Assembly: GCA_013139755.1 (NCBI GenBank)
Contig: WTAG01000149.1
Coordinates: 1 to 9,516 of the forward strand
DNA: 9,516 bases
DNA from: Methylomarinum sp.
GTDB taxonomy: Bacteria; Pseudomonadota; Gammaproteobacteria; Methylococcales; Methylomonadaceae
Reading direction: 5' to 3'
Under the pieces are notes generated by a model. The model was given only the letters and a program-made list of their open reading frames with translations. It searched no databases and was not told the origin of the DNA. A program made the position numbers and the translations under genes. Positions 1 to 6,657 of the stretch are shown piece after piece. Positions within the stretch are counted from its first letter, which is position 1. Every line of letters starts with the position of its first letter.

Positions 1-2039
1 GGATCTGTTGAGCTGTAGCCAAATTCAAAACCTAATACACCGGCTTCCGATAGTAAAGAGTCAAATATTTGTGCTCTACCCTGGTTTTCAGATAAATGCT
101 GAACAGGAAAGAAGGTGTCGCCATTGAGTTGATTGTGAACCGCAATGTGACGATGAGAAAATGTACCGCGTGCGACATCCTGGCCTACTAAACGTATGTC
201 TCTACCTTCAGTCAATAAAGTGGCGTAAGCCATGTTTTCAGCAAACCCCCAATCTATAGGGAGTGCGCCTGCACACATTTTTGCCCGGTTCTCCATAACC
301 TTGGCAACCCGAGGGTGTAACTCAAATTCCCTTGGCAATTGCAGTAATTTTTCACTGCAATAACGAATATCTTCCAGTGTAACTCTGGTATCGCAGGGAG
401 CCGTCCATTCTTGGTTGTGATACTTTTGCCATTGTTCAGAATAAGAATAGTTTGAATTACTAAGTACGGGGCGGGAAACGGAGTTACCTTTATCTAAAAG
501 CTGTTGGTAGTCCTGTATCATTTGCTGTTCTATTTGTTCGCTTATGATGCCTTTTTTAATTAGCTCTCTTGCATATAATTCCCGAACTGAGGGTAGCTCG
601 CGAATAGTTTTATACATCATTGGCTGTGTGGCTGCGGGTTCGTCGGCTTCGTTATGTCCTAGGCGGCGATAGCAGATAAGATCAATAACAACATCCTTGT
701 TAAATTTCATTCGGAAATCTAATGCCATCTGGGTGACAAAAATAACGGCTTCAGGGTCATCGCCATTGACATGAAAAACAGGCGCGTGGATCATCGTTGC
801 AACGTCGGTGCAGTATTGCGTAGAGCGAGCATCAAAAGGATTGCTGGTCGTAAAGCCAATTTGGTTGTTAATAACGATATGAATCGTGCCCCCGGTTGAA
901 AAAGCACGGGTTTCTGACATGTTAAGGGTTTCCATCACAATGCCTTGTCCAGCAAATGCAGCATCACCATGGATTAATATAGGGATAATGGTGTTGATAC
1001 TGCCTATGCCGCGACGATCTTGTCTGGCTTTAACAGAACCTTCTACAACTGGGTTGATAATCTCAAGGTGGGATGGATTAAAAGCCAGTGTTAGATGTAC
1101 AGGGCCACCAGCGGTTTCAATGTTAGATGAAAACCCCATGTGATATTTCACATCCCCCGTGATTACGCCAGGGGAAGAGGTGTTGGTGCCTTCAAATTCA
1201 CCAAATAATTGAGCAGGGCTTTTACCTAAAATGTTAATCAGGACGTTTAATCTTCCTCGATGAGCCATTCCAATGACGACTTCTTGAACCTTTTGCTCGC
1301 CTGAATTTTGGATAAGTTCATCTAAAACGGGAATTAAACACTCACTGCCTTCAAGTGAAAAACGTTTTTGTCCAACATATTTACGATGCAAGTGTTTTTC
1401 AATGCCTTCAGCGGCAGTGAGTGATTTTAAAATAGCGGTCTTTTTTTCGGCTGAGTTAGTTGATAGGCAGGGCTGACTTTCTTCGAGTTTGTTTTTAATC
1501 CAGCGTTTGGTTTCTGAGTTAACAATATGCATGTACTCAGTGCCGATACTGCCGCAATAGATTTCTTTAAGGGTGGATATGATTTTTCTTAAAGGCAGTC
1601 GGTCTACTCCGTAGAGAGAGCCTGTATCAAAAAGCGTGTCCATATCAGGCTCGGCCAAGCCGTAATAGGAGGGCTCCAAATCAGCGGGAATGGTAGAAGG
1701 TTTGCCTAAAGGGTTGTTTGCGGCAATTTGATGTCCTCGCATTCTATAACTGTTGATAAGGCGAGCGACAGCAGATTGTTTTTTGACACTTTCTTCGGTA
1801 AACCCTTGTAGTTTGGCTAGTCGACCTGTGGAAACAGCAAGTTGTTCAAAGCGATTGACGATAGGGCTGTGCGGCGTTTCATGTGTTGTGCCGTTATGAA
1901 TAGTATTAAACTTTTCACGCCAGCTTGCGGAGACTAACTCGGGGTTTTCAAGGTATTTTTCATACAAGTCCTCAATGAAAACAGCATTACTTCCATAGAG
2001 AGCAGAGGATTCTTGAAACAGTTTTAGCAAATTGCTCAT
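1..2039 (-). CDS. sucA: 2-oxoglutarate dehydrogenase E1 component, C-terminus cut off by window
   Basis: This is the thiamine-diphosphate-dependent decarboxylase subunit of the 2-oxoglutarate dehydrogenase complex, which makes succinyl-CoA in the TCA cycle in the cytoplasm. The minus-strand frame is open from the ATG at 2039 to base 3, about 679 codons. The family is usually about 930-950 residues, so roughly the last 260 are outside the window. The N-terminus (MSNLLKLFQESSALYGSN) resembles the E1o peripheral segment. Recognisable motifs are AHRGRLN (His260), KYHMGFSS (His about 300), NPSHLE, GDAAFAGQG (Asp359) paired with NNQIGFTT (Asn391-392) as the cofactor and Mg site, and RRLGHNEADEP. 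The last visible residues, SEAGVLGFEFGYSSTD, match the conserved SEEAVLAFEYGY region. GGAAA lies 6 nt upstream of the start as a modest ribosome site. sucB would be expected just outside the window. No frameshift was seen at any checked point. Confidence 0.97.
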   Translation of the reverse strand, partial: MSNLLKLFQESSALYGSNAVFIEDLYEKYLENPELVSASWREKFNTIHNGTTHETPHSPIVNRFEQLAVSTGRLAKLQGFTEESVKKQSAVARLINSYRMRGHQIAANNPLGKPSTIPADLEPSYYGLAEPDMDTLFDTGSLYGVDRLPLRKIISTLKEIYCGSIGTEYMHIVNSETKRWIKNKLEESQPCLSTNSAEKKTAILKSLTAAEGIEKHLHRKYVGQKRFSLEGSECLIPVLDELIQNSGEQKVQEVVIGMAHRGRLNVLINILGKSPAQLFGEFEGTNTSSPGVITGDVKYHMGFSSNIETAGGPVHLTLAFNPSHLEIINPVVEGSVKARQDRRGIGSINTIIPILIHGDAAFAGQGIVMETLNMSETRAFSTGGTIHIVINNQIGFTTSNPFDARSTQYCTDVATMIHAPVFHVNGDDPEAVIFVTQMALDFRMKFNKDVVIDLICYRRLGHNEADEPAATQPMMYKTIRELPSVRELYARELIKKGIISEQIEQQMIQDYQQLLDKGNSVSRPVLSNSNYSYSEQWQKYHNQEWTAPCDTRVTLEDIRYCSEKLLQLPREFELHPRVAKVMENRAKMCAGALPIDWGFAENMAYATLLTEGRDIRLVGQDVARGTFSHRHIAVHNQLNGDTFFPVQHLSENQGRAQIFDSLLSEAGVLGFEFGYSSTD

Positions 2040-2077
2040 ATTGTTTCCGATATTTCAAAAGTTGAGTAGGGCTAAAG

Positions 2078-2103
2078 TGGTATATTACCAAATGAAAATT
2101 ATA
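2078..2103 (-). promoter_or_regulatory. Candidate sucA promoter -10 box with overlapping palindrome
   Basis: A perfect TATAAT lies on the minus strand at 2103-2098, about 59 nt upstream of the sucA ATG. No good -35 hexamer is found 16-18 bp further upstream. Immediately downstream of the -10 is a perfect 13-bp palindrome, TGGTATATTACCA (2078-2090), which would span roughly +2 to +14 if transcription starts near 2091. That is a typical place for a repressor operator. No regulator can be named from the sequence, and the assignment is inference. Confidence 0.4.
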
Positions 2104-2152
2104 GGCGAAGTAAAAAATTATTGGTGGATTAATACGTTTAATTGGACTAAAT

Positions 2153-2218
2153 AGGAATCCAGGGCCTCATTGAGATAGAAGGGTTAAAGTTAGGTGAGGT
2201 TTAGTTTGAGGCATTCCT
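2153..2218. repeat. Interrupted inverted repeat between sucA and the DUF2914 gene
   Basis: The left arm is AGGAAT (2153-2158), then five unpaired bases, then GCCTCA (2164-2169). The right arm is TGAGGC directly followed by ATTCCT (2207-2218). This gives 12 pairs with one 5-nt bulge and a loop of about 37 nt. The CCTCA segment can also pair with TGAG at 2171-2174 or TGAGG at 2195-2199, so the pairings compete. There is no T-run on either side, so it is not a standard terminator. It lies upstream of the candidate sucA promoter and could belong to the leader or promoter of the DUF2914 gene. The rest of this 325-nt gap (2219-2364) holds no gene or clear promoter that I can support. Confidence 0.45.
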
Positions 2219-2364
2219 GTTTAATATTAGACTCTTTGGCTCTTGTTATTTATAGATAGCAAGGCTACAGGATAAAAATGCAGTTATGATTTAAGCACTT
2301 TGCGTGGGAACCCCTTGTGCCCCAAAATTCAGGTTTTATCTTTAAGAATAAATGAGCAGATTTT

Positions 2365-3045
2365 ATGGTAGAAAGTAATAGGTTTGTAATTAAAATCAAT
2401 CATCCTGAGGCGGATGATCGGTTGAAGAGGAAAAAAAGTCCTGAAATGGTAACTGTGTGGCATGTAAAACGAATTGTTGTGGCAGTGTTATTACTTTTAT
2501 CTTTAATATTGTTTCCTTTTTATTATTTTAGTAAAGATACTATTGAAGAGAGGGTGGAATTAAAAAAGCCTCAATCGCTACCTCAAAAACTGTCTGAAGT
2601 GGATGTTAAAGAAAATAAGGTAGATGATATAAAGTCTGTTGTTAATGATGTGGTGGAAAATATTGAGGTCATAGCCTTAGAGAAAAAGCCAGTACTTAAG
2701 AGTCCAGTTGATAAACGTATTGCTAGAGCATTATTAACAACAAAGTTAAATAATAAGGAGCCTGTAGATAAGATCACGCCTCCTGTTGTTGTTAATAAAA
2801 GTCAGGCGACAGGTATTTATTATTTTACTGAAATAATAAATATGAAAGGGCATACCTTATATCATCAGTGGTTATGGAATGACAATATAATATTTAAAAG
2901 AAAAATTAATATATTAGGTGATAGGTGGCGGGCAGCTACAGGGAAATTAATAACCTATGCTAAGCAGGGCGTATGGCGCGTTAGGCTAGTAGATAAGCAG
3001 GGCGTTATTTTAAATGAAATAGTATTCAAGGTAGAGTTAAAATAG
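2365..3045 (+). CDS. DUF2914-domain membrane-anchored protein
   Basis: Function unknown. This 226-aa protein has a polar N-terminus (1-35) ending in VTVWHVKR, one hydrophobic segment at about 36-55, a charged low-complexity linker (56-115), and a C-terminal DUF2914-like domain (about 117-224). The domain shows the family pattern: RALLTTKLNNKEPVD, then YYFTEI, then LYHQWLW, then GDRWRAATGK, then GVWRVRLVDKQG and a final FKVELK strand. With lysines and arginines before the membrane segment and few immediately after, the domain is probably periplasmic. ATG 2365 has only a weak upstream GAG. An internal ATG at 2446 has no better ribosome site, and starting there would remove residues 1-27. A weak AT hairpin (CTCT/AGAG) follows the stop. 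It stands alone, with an independent promoter apparent for the next gene. Confidence 0.85.
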   Translation: MVESNRFVIKINHPEADDRLKRKKSPEMVTVWHVKRIVVAVLLLLSLILFPFYYFSKDTIEERVELKKPQSLPQKLSEVDVKENKVDDIKSVVNDVVENIEVIALEKKPVLKSPVDKRIARALLTTKLNNKEPVDKITPPVVVNKSQATGIYYFTEIINMKGHTLYHQWLWNDNIIFKRKINILGDRWRAATGKLITYAKQGVWRVRLVDKQGVILNEIVFKVELK

Positions 3046-3089
3046 AATCTCTCTTTTAAAGAGTGGTTATTTTATTTTAAACTCAATGA

Positions 3090-3095
3090 TATAAT
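3090..3095 (+). promoter_or_regulatory. Candidate -10 box of the H-NS-family gene
   Basis: A perfect TATAAT sits 35 nt upstream of the ATG. The hexamer 17 bp upstream, TTATTT (3067-3072), is a poor -35. The surrounding sequence is very A/T-rich, so the box could arise by chance. Such AT-rich DNA is also what H-NS proteins bind, so autoregulation is plausible but not shown. Confidence 0.4.
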
Positions 3096-3130
3096 ACCTG
3101 TGTTTTTTTATTTATAGAGTTTTAAATAGT

Positions 3131-3445
3131 ATGACTGAATATAAAGATCTTTCGGAAACTGAGTTACAACGTGTTATTGATAAAGCGGCACACGCTTTAA
3201 AAGATAAACAGGTAAAAAAGCGTAAAGAAGTTATTGCACAAATTAAATTATTAGCAGCATCTATTGGTGTTACTGTTGATATTAATGAAGGTGCAGAGAA
3301 AGTAGTAAGGAAAGGAAAAAAGGTTGAACCTAAATACCGTAATCCTGCAGATGAAAATCAAACCTGGACTGGGCGTGGTGTTGCTCCAAAGTGGATGCAG
3401 GCATTAATCAATGCAGGGCATGATAAATCTGATTTTTTAATTTAA
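3131..3445 (+). CDS. H-NS histone-family DNA-binding protein
   Basis: A small (104 aa) nucleoid-associated protein expected to bind AT-rich DNA and silence or organise it. Residues about 5-45 are a charged predicted coiled coil, as in the H-NS oligomerisation domain, followed by a basic linker (VVRKGKKVEPK). The C-terminal domain (67-104) has the H-NS pattern: KYRNPADENQTWTGRG, PKWM, and a terminal AG...SDFLI. The DNA-binding loop, Q-G-R in E. coli H-NS, reads R82-G83-V84, so the last arginine is replaced; H-NS relatives vary here. The protein is shorter than E. coli H-NS (137 aa) but normal for the short HvrA/BpH3-like branch. The ribosome site is weak. The gene is 27 nt upstream of the phosphatase gene on the same strand, probably in one transcript. 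Confidence 0.93.
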   Translation: MTEYKDLSETELQRVIDKAAHALKDKQVKKRKEVIAQIKLLAASIGVTVDINEGAEKVVRKGKKVEPKYRNPADENQTWTGRGVAPKWMQALINAGHDKSDFLI

Positions 3446-3472
3446 ATTTAATTTTTTTCTAGGTATTAATAA

Positions 3473-4237
3473 ATGACTATATCGTTATCTGTTCTTGAGA
3501 GTATTGTTCGTGAAGCTGGTGTTATTGCTATGCGTCATTTTAAAGATTTAGATAATGTGGCGGTTATTAAAAAAAGCCCTAGAGATTTAGTAACTGATGC
3601 AGATGTCGCAGTAGAGGCTTTCTTAAAAGATGCCTTAGAGAAGGCTTATCCTCAATATGGCTTTTGGGGGGAGGAAAGCGGTCAAACCGCTAATCAAACT
3701 AACCGTTGGATCGTTGATCCTATAGATGGTACGCATTCTTTCTCTAAAGGGCAGTATTTTTGGTCTATTAGTGTTGCATTGGAAATTGATGGGGATCTGG
3801 TTGCGGGTGCTGTATTTGCGCCTGCGTTGGATGATTTGTATATTGCTGGTAAAGGTCAGGGTTCGGTTAAAAATGGTAAAGCTATTGCTGTTTCAGCTGA
3901 ATCCAGCTTAGATAGCTCAATGATTGCTACAGGGTTTGCTTGTTTGCGATCTTATTTGCAAGAAAACAATTTAAAACGTTTTTGTCGTATAGCAGAGCAG
4001 ACTACAGGTCAGCGTCGTTTTGGGTCTGCGGCAATGGACTTGTGTTTGGTTGCAGATGGTCAGGTAGATGCTTTTTGGGAGCAGGAACTTAATTTATATG
4101 ATGTTGCGGCGGGTGCTTTAATTGCAAAAGAAGCAGGGGCAACGGTGACTGACTTTAAAGGTAATGACGGTGTTTTTCCAAAACAGATATTAGTGACTAA
4201 TGGCGGAATATTTGAGCAAATTTTACCGTTAATGTAA
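3473..4237 (+). CDS. Inositol monophosphatase-family phosphatase
   Basis: A Mg-dependent sugar-phosphate phosphatase of the IMPase/SuhB/HisN superfamily, 254 aa and cytoplasmic. The metal site is complete: VTDADV (40-45), GEES with Glu67, and WIVDPIDGTHSF (79-90) carrying DPIDGT, with Asp210 in LYDVAAG (208-214). Tyrosine replaces the tryptophan usual before that aspartate. RRFGSAAMDL (181-190) is the conserved substrate-side segment. Family knowledge does not fix the substrate: myo-inositol phosphate, histidinol phosphate and other small phosphomonoesters are all possible, so I give no symbol. The start has AGG 9 nt upstream. It follows the H-NS gene by 27 nt and ends at a convergent boundary with a strong terminator, 24 nt past the stop. 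Confidence 0.93.
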   Translation: MTISLSVLESIVREAGVIAMRHFKDLDNVAVIKKSPRDLVTDADVAVEAFLKDALEKAYPQYGFWGEESGQTANQTNRWIVDPIDGTHSFSKGQYFWSISVALEIDGDLVAGAVFAPALDDLYIAGKGQGSVKNGKAIAVSAESSLDSSMIATGFACLRSYLQENNLKRFCRIAEQTTGQRRFGSAAMDLCLVADGQVDAFWEQELNLYDVAAGALIAKEAGATVTDFKGNDGVFPKQILVTNGGIFEQILPLM

Positions 4238-4260
4238 TTTCGAAGTTGCTTTTAAAAATG

Positions 4261-4292
4261 GATGGGCAAAGTGATAGCGTGCCCATCTTTTT
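4261..4292. terminator. Bidirectional intrinsic terminator between convergent genes
   Basis: A perfect 8-bp stem, GATGGGCA (4261-4268) with TGCCCATC (4280-4287), encloses an 11-nt loop and is followed by five Ts on the plus strand. On the minus strand the same stem is followed two bases later by TTTTT (opposite the A-run at 4254-4258). It can therefore end both the phosphatase transcript and the leu operon transcript. Confidence 0.88.
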
Positions 4293-4317
4293 CTGATACA
4301 TTGGTGCGGTTTGGCTA

Positions 4318-4356
4318 AAGCAGTTTTGCGCATCCTGCTTGTTCCATTGATTGGAA
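4318..4356 (-). repeat. Two small hairpins in the 3' region of the leu operon
   Basis: Just past the stop of the leuA-type gene on the minus strand are TTCCA-ATCAA-TGGAA (4342-4356) and then AAGCAG/CTGCTT (arms 4318-4323 and 4335-4340, 11-nt loop). Neither is followed by a T-run. They may stabilise the 3' end of the mRNA ahead of the terminator at 4261-4292, or they may be chance structures. Confidence 0.35.
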
Positions 4357-4362
4357 TTATTC

Positions 4363-5901
4363 TTAGTTAACTTTTGTTTCTTGCAGTTGAATATTGATAA
4401 TCCTTAGGGCTGCTAAAACGGCCGCAAAAACCTGATTAGAATGTACCCCTCGAGTTCTTCTGGTTCTGTTGTCACAATCCCAGGTGATGACACACTCTGT
4501 TAATGCATTCGTATGTCCACCTTTAGGGATTCTGACTTCGTAGTCTAATAAAGCGGGTAATGTGTAGTCGTGTAGTTTCATGACTTTGTTTATTGCATCA
4601 ATAAAGGCATCAAAGCCCCCGTTGCCTGATCCAGATGCAACGTGTGTTTCACCTTTAACGTTAACTCGTAAACTGACGGTTGCTTCTAAATTAAATCCAC
4701 TGGTAATTGAGCAGTTGAGTAGCTTTATATGTTGATAGCTTTTGCTTTCTAGTACATCTGCAATAATGAACGGTAGGTCGTCAGTGGTAATGGTTTGTTT
4801 TGAGTCCCCCAGCTTAACGATTCGAGCAAGTACTTTTTTCTGGTTTTCTTCAGATAGATCAAGTTCTAATAATTCTAAATTCTTTTTTAGTGAGGCTTTG
4901 CCGCTCATTTTCCCCAAAGCATAGCTGTGTATGCGGGAGAAGCGTTCAGGAACTAGTTTGCTTTTGTATAAGTCGCCTTTTTGGTCGCCATCAGCATGAA
5001 TGCCGGCTGTTTGAGTAAAGACATCTGCGCCAGTGATAGGTGTGTTGGCTGCAATGCGTTTGCCAGAAAAGTTTTCTATCATATTACTGGTGCGCACCAG
5101 ATGACTTTCATCAATAGATAGAGTCATATTCATTTTGTCGCGTAAGACTACGGCAACTTGAGCTAATGAAGCATTACCAGCGCGTTCACCTAAGCAGTTG
5201 ATAGTGCAATGAATAGAGTTGATGCCTGCGCGAACAGCGGCCATAACGTTGGCGGTTGCTAAGCCATAATCATTGTGGGGGTGGAAGTCGAACTGAAGTT
5301 CAGGGTAACGATTGCACATATCACTAAGATGGGTAAACACCTCGGCAGGTGACATGACGCCTAAGGTATCAGGTAGCATGAAGTGGCTAATGCCGGTACG
5401 CTGCAGGTTATCCATTAAAGCAAAAACATAGTCGCGGTTATCCTGGTAACCATTTGCCCAGTCCTCTAGGTAAACATTGACGGTTAATCCTTTTCCTTGT
5501 GCGTAATTTACTGTTTTAATTATGTCGTCAATATGTTGTTCTAGCGTTTTACCTAGCTGGTCACGACAATGCTTTTCACTGCCTTTAGTTAGCAGGTTGA
5601 TAACACTGCCTCCTGCTTCTATAATCCAGTCAACACTGCGGGTATGGTCAACAAAGCCTAAAACTTCAACGCAGCCATCAAATCCTTCTTTTCTAGCCCA
5701 TTCGTTAATTTGTTTAACTGCTTGTTTTTCACCTTCCGAGACGCGTGCTGATGCAACTTCAATACGGTCAACGCGTAGTGAATGTAGCAGAGCCTTGGCA
5801 ATATTAACTTTTTCATCGGGTGAGTATGAAACACCTTGGGTTTGTTCGCCATCACGTAGCGTTGTATCCATTAATTGGATGTGTCTAGGTTGCGTGGACA
5901 T
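4363..5901 (-). CDS. leuA: 2-isopropylmalate synthase-type enzyme, Bacteroidota-like (possibly citramalate synthase)
   Basis: An acetyl-CoA-dependent Claisen condensing enzyme of the LeuA/CimA/NifV (HMGL-like) family, 512 aa. The TIM-barrel core (about 8-280) has MDTTLRDGEQ (11-20), the metal histidines in HPHNDYGLATAN (207-218) and GERAGN (238-243). The accessory region has GIHADGD (300-306). A LeuA-type allosteric/dimer domain fills about 390-508, with SGSGNGGFDAFIDAI, PKGGHTNALTECVITW and RTRGVHSNQ. The wording IEVASARVS, VINLL.KGS.KHC and VNVYLEDWANG matches, from memory, Bacteroidota isopropylmalate synthases rather than E. coli LeuA. It follows leuD by 123 nt, with CAGG 8 nt before the ATG. 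Co-location with leuC and leuD supports a leucine role. Citramalate synthesis, which also feeds LeuCD, is the main alternative. The exact substrate is inference. Confidence 0.85.
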   Translation of the reverse strand: MSTQPRHIQLMDTTLRDGEQTQGVSYSPDEKVNIAKALLHSLRVDRIEVASARVSEGEKQAVKQINEWARKEGFDGCVEVLGFVDHTRSVDWIIEAGGSVINLLTKGSEKHCRDQLGKTLEQHIDDIIKTVNYAQGKGLTVNVYLEDWANGYQDNRDYVFALMDNLQRTGISHFMLPDTLGVMSPAEVFTHLSDMCNRYPELQFDFHPHNDYGLATANVMAAVRAGINSIHCTINCLGERAGNASLAQVAVVLRDKMNMTLSIDESHLVRTSNMIENFSGKRIAANTPITGADVFTQTAGIHADGDQKGDLYKSKLVPERFSRIHSYALGKMSGKASLKKNLELLELDLSEENQKKVLARIVKLGDSKQTITTDDLPFIIADVLESKSYQHIKLLNCSITSGFNLEATVSLRVNVKGETHVASGSGNGGFDAFIDAINKVMKLHDYTLPALLDYEVRIPKGGHTNALTECVITWDCDNRTRRTRGVHSNQVFAAVLAALRIINIQLQETKVN

Positions 5902-5966
5902 ATTAGGTGCCTGAGAAACAGAGGGTTGTGTTAGCTGTTGATGCTTGAATAGGGTGTGACGATAGA

Positions 5967-5992
5967 AAGCGCATCGATAGATTGATGCGCTT
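5967..5992 (-). promoter_or_regulatory. Strong hairpin between leuD and the leuA-type gene
   Basis: A perfect 9-bp stem, AAGCGCATC/GATGCGCTT, with an 8-nt loop lies in the 123-nt gap. On the minus strand it is followed by TCTATCG, only weakly T-rich. It could be a partial terminator that lowers synthase expression, an mRNA processing or stability element, or the trace of a junction where the gene was joined to the operon. The weak hexamers upstream on the minus strand do not make a convincing internal promoter. Confidence 0.5.
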
Positions 5993-6024
5993 CATATTAC
6001 GCGTTTATACTCTAGGTTTGAATA

Positions 6025-6636
6025 TTAAGCCCAAAGCCAAGGGTAGGCTTTCTTGTGCTTTTCTTCGTACTGATCAATTTTGTCAGCTTGTTTAAGTGTT
6101 AAACCAATGTCATCAAGACCTTTTTTAAGGTTTTCTTTACGGAATGGATCAACTTCAAATGTAAAGCCATTGCCGGCAGGGGTGGTTAATGTTTGGTTTT
6201 CTAAATCAACAACAAAACGTACACCTTCGTTATTTGCTATTTCATCCATCAATTCTGCTAACTGTTCTTTAGTTGCAATAATAGGCAAAATGCTGTTTTT
6301 GAAGCAGTTGTTGTAGAAAATGTCAGCATAGCTGGTCGATATGATGGTGTTAAAACCATAATCTGCAATAGCCCAAGGCGCGTGCTCTCGTGATGAGCCG
6401 CAACCAAAGTTATCGCCAGCGACTAAGATCTTGGCATTTTTAAACGCAGGATTGTTTAGTTCAAAATCCTTGTTGTCACTGCCATCTTCATTGAAGCGCC
6501 AGTCGTGGAATAAGTGTATGCCAAAACCAGTACGCTCAACTTTTTTAAGAAATTGCTTGGGAATAATCTGGTCAGTGTCAACATTACTACGGTTCATTAA
6601 TGCAGCAATACTTTCGTGTTTGTTATATGGTTCCAT
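6025..6636 (-). CDS. leuD: 3-isopropylmalate dehydratase small subunit
   Basis: The small subunit of isopropylmalate isomerase, which forms a heterodimer with LeuC and interconverts 2- and 3-isopropylmalate in leucine synthesis. At 203 aa it matches the usual length (E. coli 201). It carries NVDTDQIIPKQFL (18-30), RTGFG.HLF.DWRF (35-48) and the swivel-domain signature GDNFGCGSSREHAPWA (74-89), then ADIFYNN (104-110). The C-terminus (ending YPWLWA) is a few residues longer than in E. coli. The ATG lies 21 nt after the leuC stop, with GGAA 5 nt upstream, so the two are co-transcribed. All conserved motifs are intact. Confidence 0.97.
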   Translation of the reverse strand: MEPYNKHESIAALMNRSNVDTDQIIPKQFLKKVERTGFGIHLFHDWRFNEDGSDNKDFELNNPAFKNAKILVAGDNFGCGSSREHAPWAIADYGFNTIISTSYADIFYNNCFKNSILPIIATKEQLAELMDEIANNEGVRFVVDLENQTLTTPAGNGFTFEVDPFRKENLKKGLDDIGLTLKQADKIDQYEEKHKKAYPWLWA

Positions 6637-6657
6637 AAGTGTTCCAGTTATCCTGTA

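Noticed and set aside
886..1143. 85-codon plus-strand ORF inside sucA
   Set aside because: It is antisense to the conserved cofactor region of sucA, has no ribosome site, and its protein shows no recognisable domain.
2583..2777. 64-codon minus-strand ORF inside the DUF2914 gene
   Set aside because: It is antisense to the low-complexity linker of a convincing gene; its Ser/Thr/Leu richness mirrors the Lys/Val/Glu codons of the sense strand.
5522..5914. 130-codon plus-strand ORF antisense to the leuA-type gene
   Set aside because: It is the mirror of a strongly conserved coding region; composition rich in Ser and Cys is typical of an antisense shadow. The same applies to the ORFs at 4742-4924, 6080-6316, 6431-6661, 7257-7457 and 7515-7736.
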